This document shows positions 46,547-61,406 of a stretch of DNA of 64,000 bases, one piece after another. Within the stretch, counting starts at the first letter, position 1. Every line of letters begins with the position of its first letter. This DNA comes from Mycoemilia scoparia. Lineage: Eukaryota > Kickxellomycota > Kickxellomycetes > Kickxellales > Kickxellaceae. The stretch lies in the NCBI GenBank assembly GCA_027575805.1, contig JANBPU010000029.1:1-64000 (forward strand), in the 5' to 3' direction. The position numbers and the translations under genes are program-made. The notes under the pieces were generated by a model. It was not told the origin of the DNA, made no database searches, and worked only from the letters and a program-made list of their open reading frames with translations.

Positions 46547-47771
46547 TTAGTCAAGCAGATAAGAAAGGTAGTCACGTTTTTGTGTAAACTTTGATCTATA
46601 CAGGTTATTTTCAAAAATGTAGTTCATAACCGAATCGGGGACAAGGTATTTTATTGACATGTTCCTCTTGACGAATAATCTGACTTTGGTTGAGCTAATA
46701 TCGTTATATATGACTTGTTTGACTACATGGATGTTATGCCGATGCTCGTACAAGATGTCATGGGATAGCAAGAATTCCCAAACATCTGTTCCAGTTCTTT
46801 CAATGATCATACAGCCGTAGTTTCCAAGGATATGATGAAGATCAGCTCCGCTCCATATTCCTGGTTTGCCCATGGATTCTATTAGATCACCGCCAGCCAA
46901 AAGCTTGATTCTTATCCGCTTCTTGGTCCCGTCAGGCATTGCGAATCCACCATACTTGGTATTAAGTTCGTATTCAAAATGGTCTAGCACGAAAGCAGTG
47001 CGCTGATACGATGGCTGGAGACATTCCCATGAATCAACCATCAACCAAGTGGAAAGCTCAGTAGTGGCAAGTTCGCACATCTTGACTCTGTGGATAGCAG
47101 GAGCAAGTCCCTCCTTCTGGTAATAATCAGATACAGGCGAGAAATACCCGCCAATCAGTTCATACTGGGTATTCTCTTGGAAATGATCTGCTGCCATTTC
47201 TATTTAAACATAGATGGAAAAATAAAGTTATGAATTCCAAATGCTCAAGAAATACTATAAGGTGCTGAATCAGAAATCACGGCTATATACGTACCAAACA
47301 TTCGCAAATGTAAATAAGTTATAGGAGAAAATGAGCCACATCCGACCAAGACAATGGGCTCTTTGTTGGGATCTATTTTCATTATTATCAGTAAAACAAT
47401 ACAGGAATGCACAGGGCCAATTAGTAAAAATAAATTGCCAATAAAGTTAAACTGCGGATATATATATATATATACAGAAAAAGTTCTAGATGATCGGAGT
47501 GCTTTTATATATAGCCGCATTTATATACAAGCTGGCACTATTGTTGCTAAAACTTTAGCTTGATACAGCCCACACACACACACACACAGCTATTTATTTA
47601 TATGACGCTGCTACTATATAGTGTAGTGTAGAAGAAGAATTAACACTTGCCTTGAAGTTGGGTGGCTAGTTTATGAGTAGGAAACTTATATCCATCAGGG
47701 GTTGATATCCTTTCGTAGCCATTGGTATGACCGTTTTCTTCTCTAACACCATCTCTGACCATATTACTCAT
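46547..47771 (-). CDS. NMA1: Nicotinamide-nucleotide adenylyltransferase
   Basis: Joins NMN (or NaMN) with ATP to make NAD+ (or deamido-NAD+). Exons 47771–47651, 47372–47295 and 47199–46547 give 283 residues, the usual size. Motif 1, VLVGCGSFSPITYLHLRMFE, carries the GxFxPxxxxH nucleotide-binding signature. The family pattern continues with IGGYFSPVSDYYQKEGLAPA, HRVKMCELA, VDSWE, LAGGDLIESM, and the second nucleotide motif ISSTKVR near the C-terminus (NDISSTKVRLFVKR). The first intron has a GC donor (AAG|GCAAGT at 47651/47650); this is the only junction that joins ATQLQ to DPNKEPIVLVG in frame. The start is taken as MSNMVRDG, with an upstream frame open but lacking family similarity. Confidence 0.93.
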
Positions 47772-50700
47772 TTTTGTTGTTGTTGTAGTTTTAGTCCGCA
47801 AAAAGGGGCGGTGTGTCTGTATTATGTTATTATAGTAAATTCCCCCAGCAGGAGACAATTCACTATATGCGCGTGTACGGGTAAATGGGTGGGTTTAGGG
47901 GGGCTATGGAGGGCCGCTGGTTAATCTATACGGTGAGTATATAACTACAGGTGACAAAGAAAATGGAAAAAGAAAGAAAGGTAGAAAGTAATCGAAATAA
48001 ATATACCAAAAGGAGACAGAGAAAGAAAGAGAGAGGAAGGAAGAGAGTGAGAACTCGAAGATTGGCTGGTGGAGCTTGTTGTTGGGTACCTAAAGACCCA
48101 AGCACATATGAAAACCAGCAGCCTTTGGGCAGACAAATGTATTGGTAATGCTAAGGGCACAAACGGCAAAGAACGGACCTGTTAAAAGACATGCTACATC
48201 GCCGTCAGGAATTGCATATGAGTGAGAGTAGCTTACTGAGGATTTCTCATCAAGCCCTGCTGAACAGACAAGCATCTGCTGTTTCAGTAGTAGTCTCGGA
48301 TCTCACTCACACATCATTCGTTTAATGATTTCCTAGATCTGTGTGGTTGGTTGATGGTTTATTTGATATCGATGGTGTAAGCCGAGGCTGATAGGCTAAG
48401 ATCTAACTTTCCAACCTCTGTCTCTGACCACCTCCCCCATCCTTTTGGCTGATTCAGTGATAAATACGATACCAAAGATTTTTGAGATCTCTCGTCATTT
48501 TACTGTTGTTGGTTTTGTTGTTGTGTGGCTAAGTCCAGATCCCCCCTGATGGCGATAATAAATGGTCGTAGTGTATAGAGGGTTGAGCTACCAACAAACT
48601 CACATATCCCCGTATACTTGAGTTCTTTCAATTTGGCTTTGGCCAGCTTGGTGGATTACATGACTAGACAAAACTACAGCCACAAGGCAATACAATAGAT
48701 GTTTTTACTAATAGGCTTGTTCTCGTATTCTTAGACCCCAATTGGCATGTATTGGCATCATTACACTGACCGATGAATACTTCCGTCGCTTATCTAGTCA
48801 CATTACGTGCCACAGCTGCCTACCCGTGATGATCTGCTGTCATATGTGCATACCCCATCTAATACTGAAATTTCTTCTGATAAGACTCAATATAGTGACA
48901 AAATATCTTGCATATGCCAAAATTCACCGGCAAGCAGAAGGTAAATCAGAATTGCATGCCATGTGTAGCCCAAGACTTTGACACATATATTTTGTAGAGA
49001 AGGATCGATAGATCCACTTCACCTGTAATTTTCTTCAAAGCTCACCTCTAGTTTGTTTGAAAGCCAAAGATCATGGCATAACTACACTCACATATACAGC
49101 ATCTTTCCCATCTGGATTCAAAAGACTGTCATAGAATCGATCCGTTTACATTAATATTTATAGGCAGACATTTATCTGATCCGTCTACAAATTTTTGCTT
49201 TTCTTGCCAAGAAAACCTCCTATAATAGATCTTTGTACCCAGCAAATAGCATCCTACTCAACAGCTACAACAACTTACACTAAACTAGCATCAAAGGGTA
49301 TTGACTTGATCCATAGAGCAGCTAATTTTTGTGCTATTAAACAAATCCATCATCTTTCTTCTATATCCTTCCACCGCCAACAAGTTTTAGCATCAAATTT
49401 CGCGATAAATTTTTTTCCAATAATCCCATAAGTTGTTATATTCGCTCTCCGGTACTGCTGAACGGCTATAATAGAAAAAATTTTGCTCCCAGCAAAGATA
49501 ACTTTTATCTCTTGATTATTACACACTCCTTCTATATATACACCTATATTACTATTGCGGATCTATCTTGGTTCGTGGATGTTGAGCTTCTCCCTTACTC
49601 ATTGTCCTCAGAGCCTTTATGATTCATTCGTTATGTGGTTTTCTCTTGCCAACCGGGTCGGGATATACCAAAGAATTGCACACTCATCTTGAAGCACCAC
49701 ATCCAAGAGGCTGAGCTTTGGTTCAGTCCTCTGTACATCCTATGCATGTATCTGGGAACGGATATATGTATGTTGCTTTAGGGAAAGTCCTCAGACCATG
49801 GGCAGAAAGTGCCGCCGGTAATCGGTATTGGCCTCCGCTTTTGTCAGCCTGTGCCTGCATTTCCAGCGAAGACGTCTTCTCCCCATTTTATGGTGATTGG
49901 AAAGAGCGACATACAGGCACTTGACACTATTTGGGGGCTTGTTCGTCATAGCAAATAGTTATGCAATTGGTCGGTATCATCTTTTGGTGTTATCGTCTAA
50001 CACAATGGGGCTCACTCTTGGTATATCCCGACCACCACCTCTTCCTTCTATAATTGATTTCTGTCTTGCTGTTCTGTGGTATCTAATACTTGCTACGTGA
50101 ACAAGGCTTGAGGTTATTGATGCTTTTGGAAACTGTCGAGTTCTGGTTGCTGTTTTTTGTAAGTATCTCTATCCGCCTCTTCTTTTCCCTGATATATTGA
50201 TACATTGGAATGATGTTTCAACGAATTTCTTCACCTGAATCACACCGTGTGGTATTATTTAATGAGCTTTTTAACCCTGACATGTCATCTTTAATACATC
50301 ATTCTCCCTGGTCATGCTCAATTTTTGCTTGATCTAACAATTCATCATATTTGTTTGCCCTACGATAGATTTATAACACACGCCTTCTTTCGGCTTCCAG
50401 CTTTCTCTTCTATCCAAAAGTTACTTGCTCTCCTTTTTATTTTCAAGGGAAGCAGTATAGCGAGGGTACAGGCATTGGAAGTTCTATCTCACGAGAAAAA
50501 ACCTCTAGCGATGTCTTTTGATATAGTATTGTGTGGTTTATAGAAGCAGTGTGTGATTGCTGGGATTTGAAATGATGAGTAAAACTGTATCAAAGGCTTA
50601 ATGTCTGAACCACCACGATTCGTCGTAATGGTATTGATTGATGCTTACACCTGATCCCTTTCCCAGTATTCTACTACTTGCTTTTTTATCATCCATTTGT

Positions 50701-51071
50701 CTAATAAAATATTTTCCCAGCATGTCATGAGCTTAACATAAATTAGTGTTTATAAAATTTTCGCGTCAAGTTAGTATCTCTTTGCAAACGCTCTTAATTA
50801 TACACAGGCTCTTGTCTGATTTTCCCGATTTGATTAAAAAGGATGACCTCGATTCTTGTGTCATAAACATAAATCCAAGGTCTGTTTCTAAATTTATTAT
50901 GTGTGAGTTTCCAACATTACATCTATAATGAATTGCCATGGTTTACTTTTGTTTGGAATAGCTTTTTGAGGCCATTTTCATTTTCTATATTATTCTCACT
51001 GTCCTTAATTTCTCATACCTACCCACTTTATATATACTGTACTATTAGTCCTCCGCATCAATTTTAGAGAT
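47772..51071. other. 3.3 kb without a recognised gene
   Basis: No frame here shows family similarity or convincing exon structure. A CA repeat lies close by at 47569–47588, inside NMNAT intron 1. Within this gap are a purine-rich block at 47960–48060 (AAAGAAAGAGAGAGGAAGG) and an AT-rich, pyrimidine-biased run up to the Rrn6-like start. No tRNA-like A/B boxes were found by eye. Confidence 0.4.
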
Positions 51072-54000
51072 ATGGATTTATTCAATCCGCTCCCCTCAAG
51101 CACTTATGACCAAAACACGTTAGAGACCCCAACCCAAGACATAAGCAATTACTATACAGAACAACAAACCAATGGCGAATTTCCCTTTCCACCATTGCAA
51201 TGGCCAAACAATCGCGGTTCAGGCAAATTCATGGACGTATTAGAAATGGGGAAAACTTCAAACATGTGTTTTTTGGGCAAAGAAACATCGACGGCCTTGC
51301 TTCGAAAACAAGCAACAACAGCAGCCATCAGTATTGCTCATCAAGGCAGTTCGTCAAAGTTTTGGTGGGCCGATCAAAACGTCCGGCTAAAATCCAAGTC
51401 AGTATGGAAACCAAAAAGCGGCCTATATCAGTTGCAGCCACCCACGCGTGTCCATAAAATAAATTCGCATCGTCGCAAAGATAAATTTAGCACGAAGCTT
51501 CAGATTTCAAGATTGTCAACGCACTATACGGCGCTGGGAATTGATTTCAGAACCATCGAAAGTGTTTTGGAAAAGGATCGGCACTATGAACTGGCAAGAA
51601 CAAATTATGACTTATCGGTGGGAAATCTTTTGACTTCATTTCGGCCATGGAATTGGAATAGCGAAGAGTTTGGGTGCAGTCTTATTCCCAATCCTATACC
51701 AACTAAATTAGAGAGAGGGTTGAACTTGCTTGATTTGGATAAGCCATTAGGTGGGTATGATATTGAGGGTGGCGAGTTTTCGGATTCTGGCGAAGATGAT
51801 GATGATGATGATAATGATGCTGGTCTTGATAATTGTTTCGGTGACAGCGACGATGATGAGTTTAAGGTGTTTAGGACCTTGCTTGATAAGGGCAAATCTT
51901 CTAAACGATCATCTAGAAAAGCCAAATCTAAAAGCTCTGACAATTCAAAAAGTTCAAGATATGCCAGTAGATCTTGGGTAGCTATGCCAACTGGACTACA
52001 AAGCAAAGGCTTGCGGGTTTATCCTTGTCCAAGTCCAAATGATACAGTCGAAGCTCGGTTAAGAAATAAGAACCCTAGATCCAATGACAGAAGATTTGAG
52101 CATCGTATTATATCAGAATATATGACACCGATCCGAGAGCTGGCAACAATTCCCAAGGATCCTAGACTTTTGGCCGTAAGATCAATGGGCGGAATCAATA
52201 TTGTTGCGACATTCGAAATGGTATCTCCCTTGGGAGCACCAAACATCGAAGCCCTGACATTGCCGACCCAGTATTCATATGCAGAGGCCAACCAGTGGGT
52301 TATCAATATGTCGCCGAATAAATGGAATGTAGCTGACATGGCATTATCATCTTCAGACAACAGTATACATATATGGAACTATAATAATCAGACAGTAGAA
52401 TGTCTACGACAAAGCGATCCATATCTTGAAAATGAAAACGAGTGGAGCATTTGTCAATATTGGAATACACCAAAGTCATTTTTAGTATGTGATAGTCGGG
52501 CACTTTTGTCATTAGATAGTCGAACATCTACCCAAAGAAATACGACCATAATGTTTGATGTCAATGACTTTATCAATTCCCTACCAACATCAACATCAAA
52601 AAACTACGACTCCAAAGAATACATAACCGCCATTTGTCCATCCGAATTTAATCCACTGCATGCCGCAATGTGCACAAACAAATATCTTCGAATATTTGAC
52701 CAAAGATATACAAAATCTCCCATCATCACATGGTCGCATTCTTTCTTGCCTCATGATCCTCCAAGGTTTATGTTGTCGGTAAAAAATGATGTTGCGCCAG
52801 ATTGTTGGCCTTGTGGTACAGGCAGCTTCATAATAAGCTCAAGAGTCAATGGAAAGTCGGCAGTTTATACGTATGGTCCAAGCGGAGGTCTTTCTTTACC
52901 TTGTAGTGGCTATGATCAAAGTTCTCTTGTTCCATTTTCGTATCATAATCGGGTTGAAGCCAATTCTAGTGCTAATATTTCGTCGGATGTTGATTGGTTT
53001 ACTCCTTGGAAACATATTAAGCCCAATGACTTTAATGTTGCTCCGGGGTTGAGTGGTATTGCGGTTTGTAAGGCGGAAAATGACGATGATCCAGGATTAT
53101 CCTATTATGTATTTCAGTTGGCTTCTGATAATTCACTTTATGGTCAAACTTATTCGGCGGTTTCTAGTCAACTCGATCAATCATCATCATCATCAGCAGC
53201 AGTAGTATCCAATATGTATTCTACCAAGACTGATTCCAATGGTGGTGTAGAAAATGAAAAAAATGAGGAGGTGGTTTTGAATTCTAGTGGCGAGAAACGA
53301 ATTATGTTCAAGGACTGGTACTTTGATAAAAAATCGGGGTTGGTCATGGATGGGACTGATACTTGTATGTTTACCAAAAAAAAGTTGGGTGAATATAGCG
53401 CCAGTCTAATGAACGATGAAGTTTCAGAACTGTGTGATTATCGAAGAATGGATATTCGGGCGCTTTATAAATTTGCTTGTTTGGGGCCAGATAAGATAAT
53501 GGAGAGTATTGTTGGGCGATTGTTTGATCAGAATGAACATATGGACTCGGTCATGAGCGCTATTACTAAGGGTCAATCCGGTGAAGTAAACAACAATAAC
53601 GGGAATAACGATGGCGGTGATGATGCTCAGAATAATAGCGAGGATAGTAGTAAGCTTGTCCCATTAAAGACATTAAAGGAAATGGTAGAATCAGCTACAG
53701 AAGATTATAGGCCTGGCTGGTATGAGGGTTTTAAAGTGGACGAGGCTCTGGCTAATGAGTTGCTGTCCAAGTTCAATGAAAACCCAGATCGTATATCGGA
53801 ACTTGCACTTGTTTCAAAGATTGAAGAAGAGGAAGAGGATGTTGATATGGTTATGGAAACTCAGATGAGTGAAGATTATCCTAGTCAGAATATCAGTAGT
53901 CGTCAAGGTGTCCCAGTAAACAGCGCAACGCTCGCTGGCAACAATAATGGTGATGGAGACGGAGCAGCAGATAGGAACATAAGTATAAAGCCATCTACAG

Positions 54001-55001
54001 GAACATTCAGCTCGCTTTATAAGAGCTTGTCAGAAAAGCACAAGACTGATGACAAAAAGATGCGAATAAGCGATAAAACCTTAAATGCTTTGGCATCGGA
54101 TATTTGGTTGTCTAGCGTGCGAATCCAAGCCAAAAATTCACAGGGTGCTGAGAAGGATCCAGAGGATGAAATGGGGCTTGGCGAGACCTCAAAAACCATG
54201 GCACTAAAGAAGATGGGTGAGAAATCCCGTGAATACAAATTTACTTCAGTATTGCCCAAGAACACAGAAATCAAGCTCACAAAAGCAGCCCTTGGATTAT
54301 CAAGGACATGGGAGAAGCTGCCTTCAAATGCCTTTGACTTGGATTCTGCTGTCCGGGATGGTCACGGGTATACATCTGCATCAGATTCGCAAGGAGGTTA
54401 CAGCTCAAGCGGCATATCGTCTTATTCGGTGAGTCTGCGGCCTGTGTCATCTCGCCATTATCCTGACCAGCTACAGCAGCAACTACAAAGCCAGAGTGCT
54501 AGTCAAAGAGGCACAGCACCAACCACACCGAGATCGGCAACCTCATCACAATCATTCTTCCCTACAACGCCAACAGTCAGAAAAGCACCAGATGTGGGAT
54601 CCACAAGAACAACACGGCGTCGTAGGGCTTTATATAGCAGCAAGACTCAGTTCCCTTCGAATTCAATGATATCCTCAACATCGAACTCCCCCATAGTCGG
54701 AAGCCAACAAGTAAGAGCAGCAGATATGCAGGTGCAGCCAGGGTTAGCCTCTTCTGCAAGAAAACTCAAGCCCGTTCCAAGTATTAAGCTTGAGCCATTA
54801 AATGTATTTGGCTCACCAGTGGGCCAGAATTTACCCGATGCTAGCGCCAGACCTGGCCCTCAACCGCAGGCGCCAGTTATACCCCAAACGCCCCATCGTC
54901 GACACCCGAATGCATTAAATATCATGACGACTGGTCCCGGCAGCGGTACAACTCCTACTTCAAAACGTAGAACTAAAAGACCAAGAGTATCTGGCTTTTA
55001 A
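51072..55001 (+). CDS. Rrn6/TAF1C-like RNA polymerase I initiation factor
   Basis: Probably the β-propeller subunit of the core factor/SL1 complex that recruits Pol I to rDNA promoters. Single exon, 1,309 residues. Residues 1–220 contain hydrophobic segments such as KFWWADQNVRLKSKSVW. An acidic run (DDDDD) and a Lys/Ser-rich patch follow at about 240–300. The middle (about 360–640) has degenerate WD-like blades, including NWVIN-type strands, ALSSSDNSIHIWNYN, HAAMCTNKYLRIFDQRYT and SPIITWSHSF, the last pair resembling the family's 'D-R-Y...P-I-L-W-x-H' block. The tail is Gln/Ser/Pro-rich and ends KRRTKRPRVSGF; a basic patch ending in GF is typical of Rrn6-like proteins. The alternative is another divergent WD protein. 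Expected location: nucleolus. Confidence 0.6.
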   Translation: MDLFNPLPSSTYDQNTLETPTQDISNYYTEQQTNGEFPFPPLQWPNNRGSGKFMDVLEMGKTSNMCFLGKETSTALLRKQATTAAISIAHQGSSSKFWWADQNVRLKSKSVWKPKSGLYQLQPPTRVHKINSHRRKDKFSTKLQISRLSTHYTALGIDFRTIESVLEKDRHYELARTNYDLSVGNLLTSFRPWNWNSEEFGCSLIPNPIPTKLERGLNLLDLDKPLGGYDIEGGEFSDSGEDDDDDDNDAGLDNCFGDSDDDEFKVFRTLLDKGKSSKRSSRKAKSKSSDNSKSSRYASRSWVAMPTGLQSKGLRVYPCPSPNDTVEARLRNKNPRSNDRRFEHRIISEYMTPIRELATIPKDPRLLAVRSMGGINIVATFEMVSPLGAPNIEALTLPTQYSYAEANQWVINMSPNKWNVADMALSSSDNSIHIWNYNNQTVECLRQSDPYLENENEWSICQYWNTPKSFLVCDSRALLSLDSRTSTQRNTTIMFDVNDFINSLPTSTSKNYDSKEYITAICPSEFNPLHAAMCTNKYLRIFDQRYTKSPIITWSHSFLPHDPPRFMLSVKNDVAPDCWPCGTGSFIISSRVNGKSAVYTYGPSGGLSLPCSGYDQSSLVPFSYHNRVEANSSANISSDVDWFTPWKHIKPNDFNVAPGLSGIAVCKAENDDDPGLSYYVFQLASDNSLYGQTYSAVSSQLDQSSSSSAAVVSNMYSTKTDSNGGVENEKNEEVVLNSSGEKRIMFKDWYFDKKSGLVMDGTDTCMFTKKKLGEYSASLMNDEVSELCDYRRMDIRALYKFACLGPDKIMESIVGRLFDQNEHMDSVMSAITKGQSGEVNNNNGNNDGGDDAQNNSEDSSKLVPLKTLKEMVESATEDYRPGWYEGFKVDEALANELLSKFNENPDRISELALVSKIEEEEEDVDMVMETQMSEDYPSQNISSRQGVPVNSATLAGNNNGDGDGAADRNISIKPSTGTFSSLYKSLSEKHKTDDKKMRISDKTLNALASDIWLSSVRIQAKNSQGAEKDPEDEMGLGETSKTMALKKMGEKSREYKFTSVLPKNTEIKLTKAALGLSRTWEKLPSNAFDLDSAVRDGHGYTSASDSQGGYSSSGISSYSVSLRPVSSRHYPDQLQQQLQSQSASQRGTAPTTPRSATSSQSFFPTTPTVRKAPDVGSTRTTRRRRALYSSKTQFPSNSMISSTSNSPIVGSQQVRAADMQVQPGLASSARKLKPVPSIKLEPLNVFGSPVGQNLPDASARPGPQPQAPVIPQTPHRRHPNALNIMTTGPGSGTTPTSKRRTKRPRVSGF

Positions 55002-55075
55002 ATCAATTCTGTTTATATTTTACTTTTGCATAATAATAATAATAATAATAATAATACAAGGAATTTACAAACTAT

Positions 55076-55219
55076 ATGGTCAAAGTTCACAAGTGATCAA
55101 GCATATTGTAGGCAGGAATGGGTCCTCATCGGAGTTTGGCCCAACCATCGGCCATTCAATATTCAACTCCTGGAGTTCCGTTCTGCCTAAGGCCTTATGA
55201 ATTCTGTCCATATGCTGGA
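55076..55219 (-). repeat. Repeat family 3, copy 4 with inverted ends
   Basis: The + strand starts ATATGGTCAAAGTTCACAAG, and the other end on the opposite strand reads ATATGGACAGAATTCATAAG, giving 20-base terminal inverted repeats. The interior on the minus strand (CCTTAGGCA, CCAGGAGTTG) matches 3181–3292, with the shared peptide HKALG...QEL. This copy shows that family 3 is also MITE-like. Confidence 0.65.
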
Positions 55220-56660
55220 TCTGGGTTTTATGATATTGTTGTATTGTAAATGACCACACATCTAAAATATAGTGAAAAAACAATTGCCAAGCCTATTCTG
55301 TTTCAAAGACAAATTTATAAATTGTGAGACTGTACTATTCAGTAATAAAAGAGGAGAAAGAGAGAGGATGAAATAAAGCCATTTGGCCAGGATAAAGAAG
55401 CAGAGAGATATAACTTCATGCGAAAGAGAACATGATGATGGTTTATGGATTAATGTCAATTAGTTGGACACGCTACATGGGGCTCATCGACCTATTCCAT
55501 CATTTCGGGCTCTACCATCATTTCGTCGTTATCGGGGATAGCAGGTTCGTTGGATTGCATTGTTGCTGTTGTATTATTTATTTGGGTGGGAAATAGCAGA
55601 TAATCCTATTCACATCCGGGTGGGCATCTGTGAGTATTTATAATAATCCAAAGGTGGTATCGAGTCGCGGGATAGCTTCATCTAGCTTTAAACCACATAG
55701 ATATTTTGCCATTTCTTGAAGCAAAGACGTGCTTGCTGTCAATAAGACTCGGGATGGGAGCCTGAATCTGCATTTTAATCACATGATATATGTTCTCAAA
55801 GGATAAATGAACACATCCTCTCTCTCTCCATATTTGATTTAACAGGTCCCGCAGATATCGGAGGTGGAAAAAAGTTAAGAGGGTCAACAAACAACAATGA
55901 ACTTTAAAGCATGTATGTGAGAAAACAGGCATAGATTGCGTGATTACTATACTGGCTCAAGGGTTTGCACGAGAAGGTTATAAGCTTGTGTTGAATAAAA
56001 AGTAGAAATGAATTGAAGTTTGTGAGACACCAGGAAATGTAATTGTGGTGATTGTAGCCAAAAATGTCGCAATTAGAAGAGGTATTCCAACCGATTCTTT
56101 GCGGTTTGATCTATTTAACTAGTATGAACATCTTTCTCCTACTTTTCTGGGATAAACATGCTGCATCTCGCAATAATTGCATCCTTTTCAAAAGGATCTT
56201 GCTGGCTTTAAATATACAACAAAATATACTACATTTGTAATGTCAAAACTACAATATCCTCATATGTTAAATAATTTGCTTTCTGATCTACCAGGTAATG
56301 GAACAATTAAGTTAGTGGTGGCTTTCTGTATTAAGTGGTGTAAAAATACACTACAATTGTTTCAATGAATCACTAAAACCATTATTGCACACTGCCTGCT
56401 TGAATCACTTTTAAATATAAATTAACCTTATTCAGCTATTGTCTGCAAGCAATGCCAGGCTTTTCTTTGAAACCTGGTTGTATTCAAAAACTAATTAGAT
56501 TCATAGGCACTTTTCATGACTCGGAATTAATTTTGAAACCGCAGTTCCCATGCTAACCCACCAAAAAGAAAAAAGCTTCACCCATTTCTTGGTCTTACTA
56601 AATTTTTGTGACTTGGCTTGATGATGGTTGGGAGTTTGAATCGCTTCCATGTGTGTGTGT

Positions 56661-56820
56661 ATGTGGTAGAGTAATTTCCTCATAGAGGGTACTAGGATAC
56701 TCCCTTGGATACCAGCCAATCACCACTAAGTTTCCAGTTAAAATATTTGGGCTATGGGCTGATATGCGGGGAATGTATGAGGGTATCTGTCTGTTTCCTT
56801 TTGATGGAGAGCTTGTCATG
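56661..56820 (+). repeat. Repeat family 2, copy 4
   Basis: Blocks GTACTAGGATA, CTTGGATACCAGCCAATCA, GGGCTATGG, GGGAATGTATGAGGGTA and TTTTGATGGAGAGCTTGTCA are shared with the copies at 35 kb. Frames across it show no family similarity. Confidence 0.65.
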
Positions 56821-57361
56821 TGTTTGTATGGGGAGACCAATGTGTTGGGCTTTTTTTCCCTAATAACAGAAGCTTTTTTGGGGATCCTTGCAAGGCCATT
56901 TATTGGGTGGCTATCTATCAAACCTGCTAAAAACCGATTCATTGGCTATACAGAACCTCTGGCTATTTGGCTTTGTTGCAGCTCAACAAAAAAACCACTG
57001 GGTGAATTTTACCCGCTACAACAGCCATACCAAGTTTGGAAATAATACGAATGTGTGCGTGCGTGTGTGTGTGTGTGTGAATGAGTGGTAATTTTTACAT
57101 TTAAATAATTTTCAAGCCATGAAAAGCTTGCATCGCTTTTATCTTCCCTCTTGATTTTTAAAAAACTAGTAGTAGTAGTAGTTATAGTGCTTTATCCTGT
57201 ACCATTACTATTGCGTGTATTTTTTTACACATAGATTTTACTATATCCGGAAAAGCATAAAGAACAAAGGCTAAACAAAAAACTTTTCGCAATTTTTATT
57301 CGAAAACCATTCTTTTTCTCATTTGCACACATTCCTTTCTTAAGCCATAAAATATTATAAA

Positions 57362-60649
<3,288 letters not shown>

Positions 60650-61406
60650 GACATATCAAAATGACTGCTGCTTCTGGACACATACAATTAGTCTCCTATC
60701 ACTACCATTTACTACCACACACAGACATGTCCGTCCGTGTATCCCCACAATATTGCTGATATCATTTTCTCTAAAATTGCCTTTTCCCCAAATAAAATCA
60801 TTACATCTATTACAAATAATCTTGTCAAATGGGTAGTTATTTTTGAAGGGTTACTAATTTTTTACTAGTAGGCCAGTTTCATCATACATATTTGCCATCC
60901 TATATTATCATTGATAGTATTAATTTAGCCCTTCAAAAATAGTCTCTCAAATAACTATTCAAATTGACAATTGAGCAAGTAGCTTCATGATAGCTCTAAC
61001 ATAAAATGGCATGCCACGATCTGGATGGGTTGAGTGGATTTTGAATATTCTTGGTGAAAGAAAGAAACAGCCTCTTCCTGCTACGCTTTTGATTTTAAAG
61101 GCCGGTTCACAAACTCATTACAATTTATTATATCAAGTATTAATACCGATGGTGTTTAGAAAAATATAAAACGAAGCTATAATATATGTTATTATAGATT
61201 AGACTATAGATAAATAAAAAGACTTGCATTGCACACACAACTTCTTTTCTGTCGTCGTGAAAGGCAATCCTGTAAATACGGTGCCAAATGCAATCAAAGT
61301 AAATGTATCCGGGGGCATGTATGTAATTAGGTATGTGTATGTACGACAGTCAGTATATGTGTGGCTATTGGGAATGTTGATGATGGTGGTGAGATAATGG
61401 CAGAGG
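60650..61406. other. Convergent spacer between DBP2 and the peptidase
   Basis: It contains a MITE copy and AT-rich 3' sequence with AATAAA-like signals (60791–60797 and near 61210). No gene is seen. Confidence 0.45.
60827..60952. mobile_element. MITE-like repeat family 1, copy H
   Basis: Left arm AAATGGGTAGTTATTTTTGA plus AGGGTT; right arm AGCCCTTCAAAAATAGTCTC. The interior is more diverged than in the other copies (TTTACTAGTAGG is retained). Confidence 0.65.

Larger units (their letters stand above)
55002..57361. other. Intergenic with repeats upstream of DBP2
   Basis: 2.3 kb with no supported gene. Features are a TAA repeat at about 55030–55055, a family 3 repeat, a family 2 repeat, and a GT repeat at about 57057–57079. 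A 22-codon frame from the ATG at 55560 (-) (MQSNEPAIPDNDEMM...) is protein-like but stops at once. Confidence 0.4.

Noticed and set aside
47772..51071. tRNA or other RNA genes in the long gap
   Set aside because: I looked for the GGTTCGAATCC-type B box and cloverleaf arms on both strands and found none. A covariance-model scan would be decisive.
55080..55266. Minus-strand frame with acceptor-like TTTTAG in front
   Set aside because: Most of it lies within repeat family 3, so the open frame is better explained as repeat sequence than as an exon.
55492..55560. 22-codon minus-strand frame beginning MQSNEPAIPDNDEMM
   Set aside because: Composition is protein-like, but a TAG follows immediately and no splice join gives a longer protein. 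Too short to claim.
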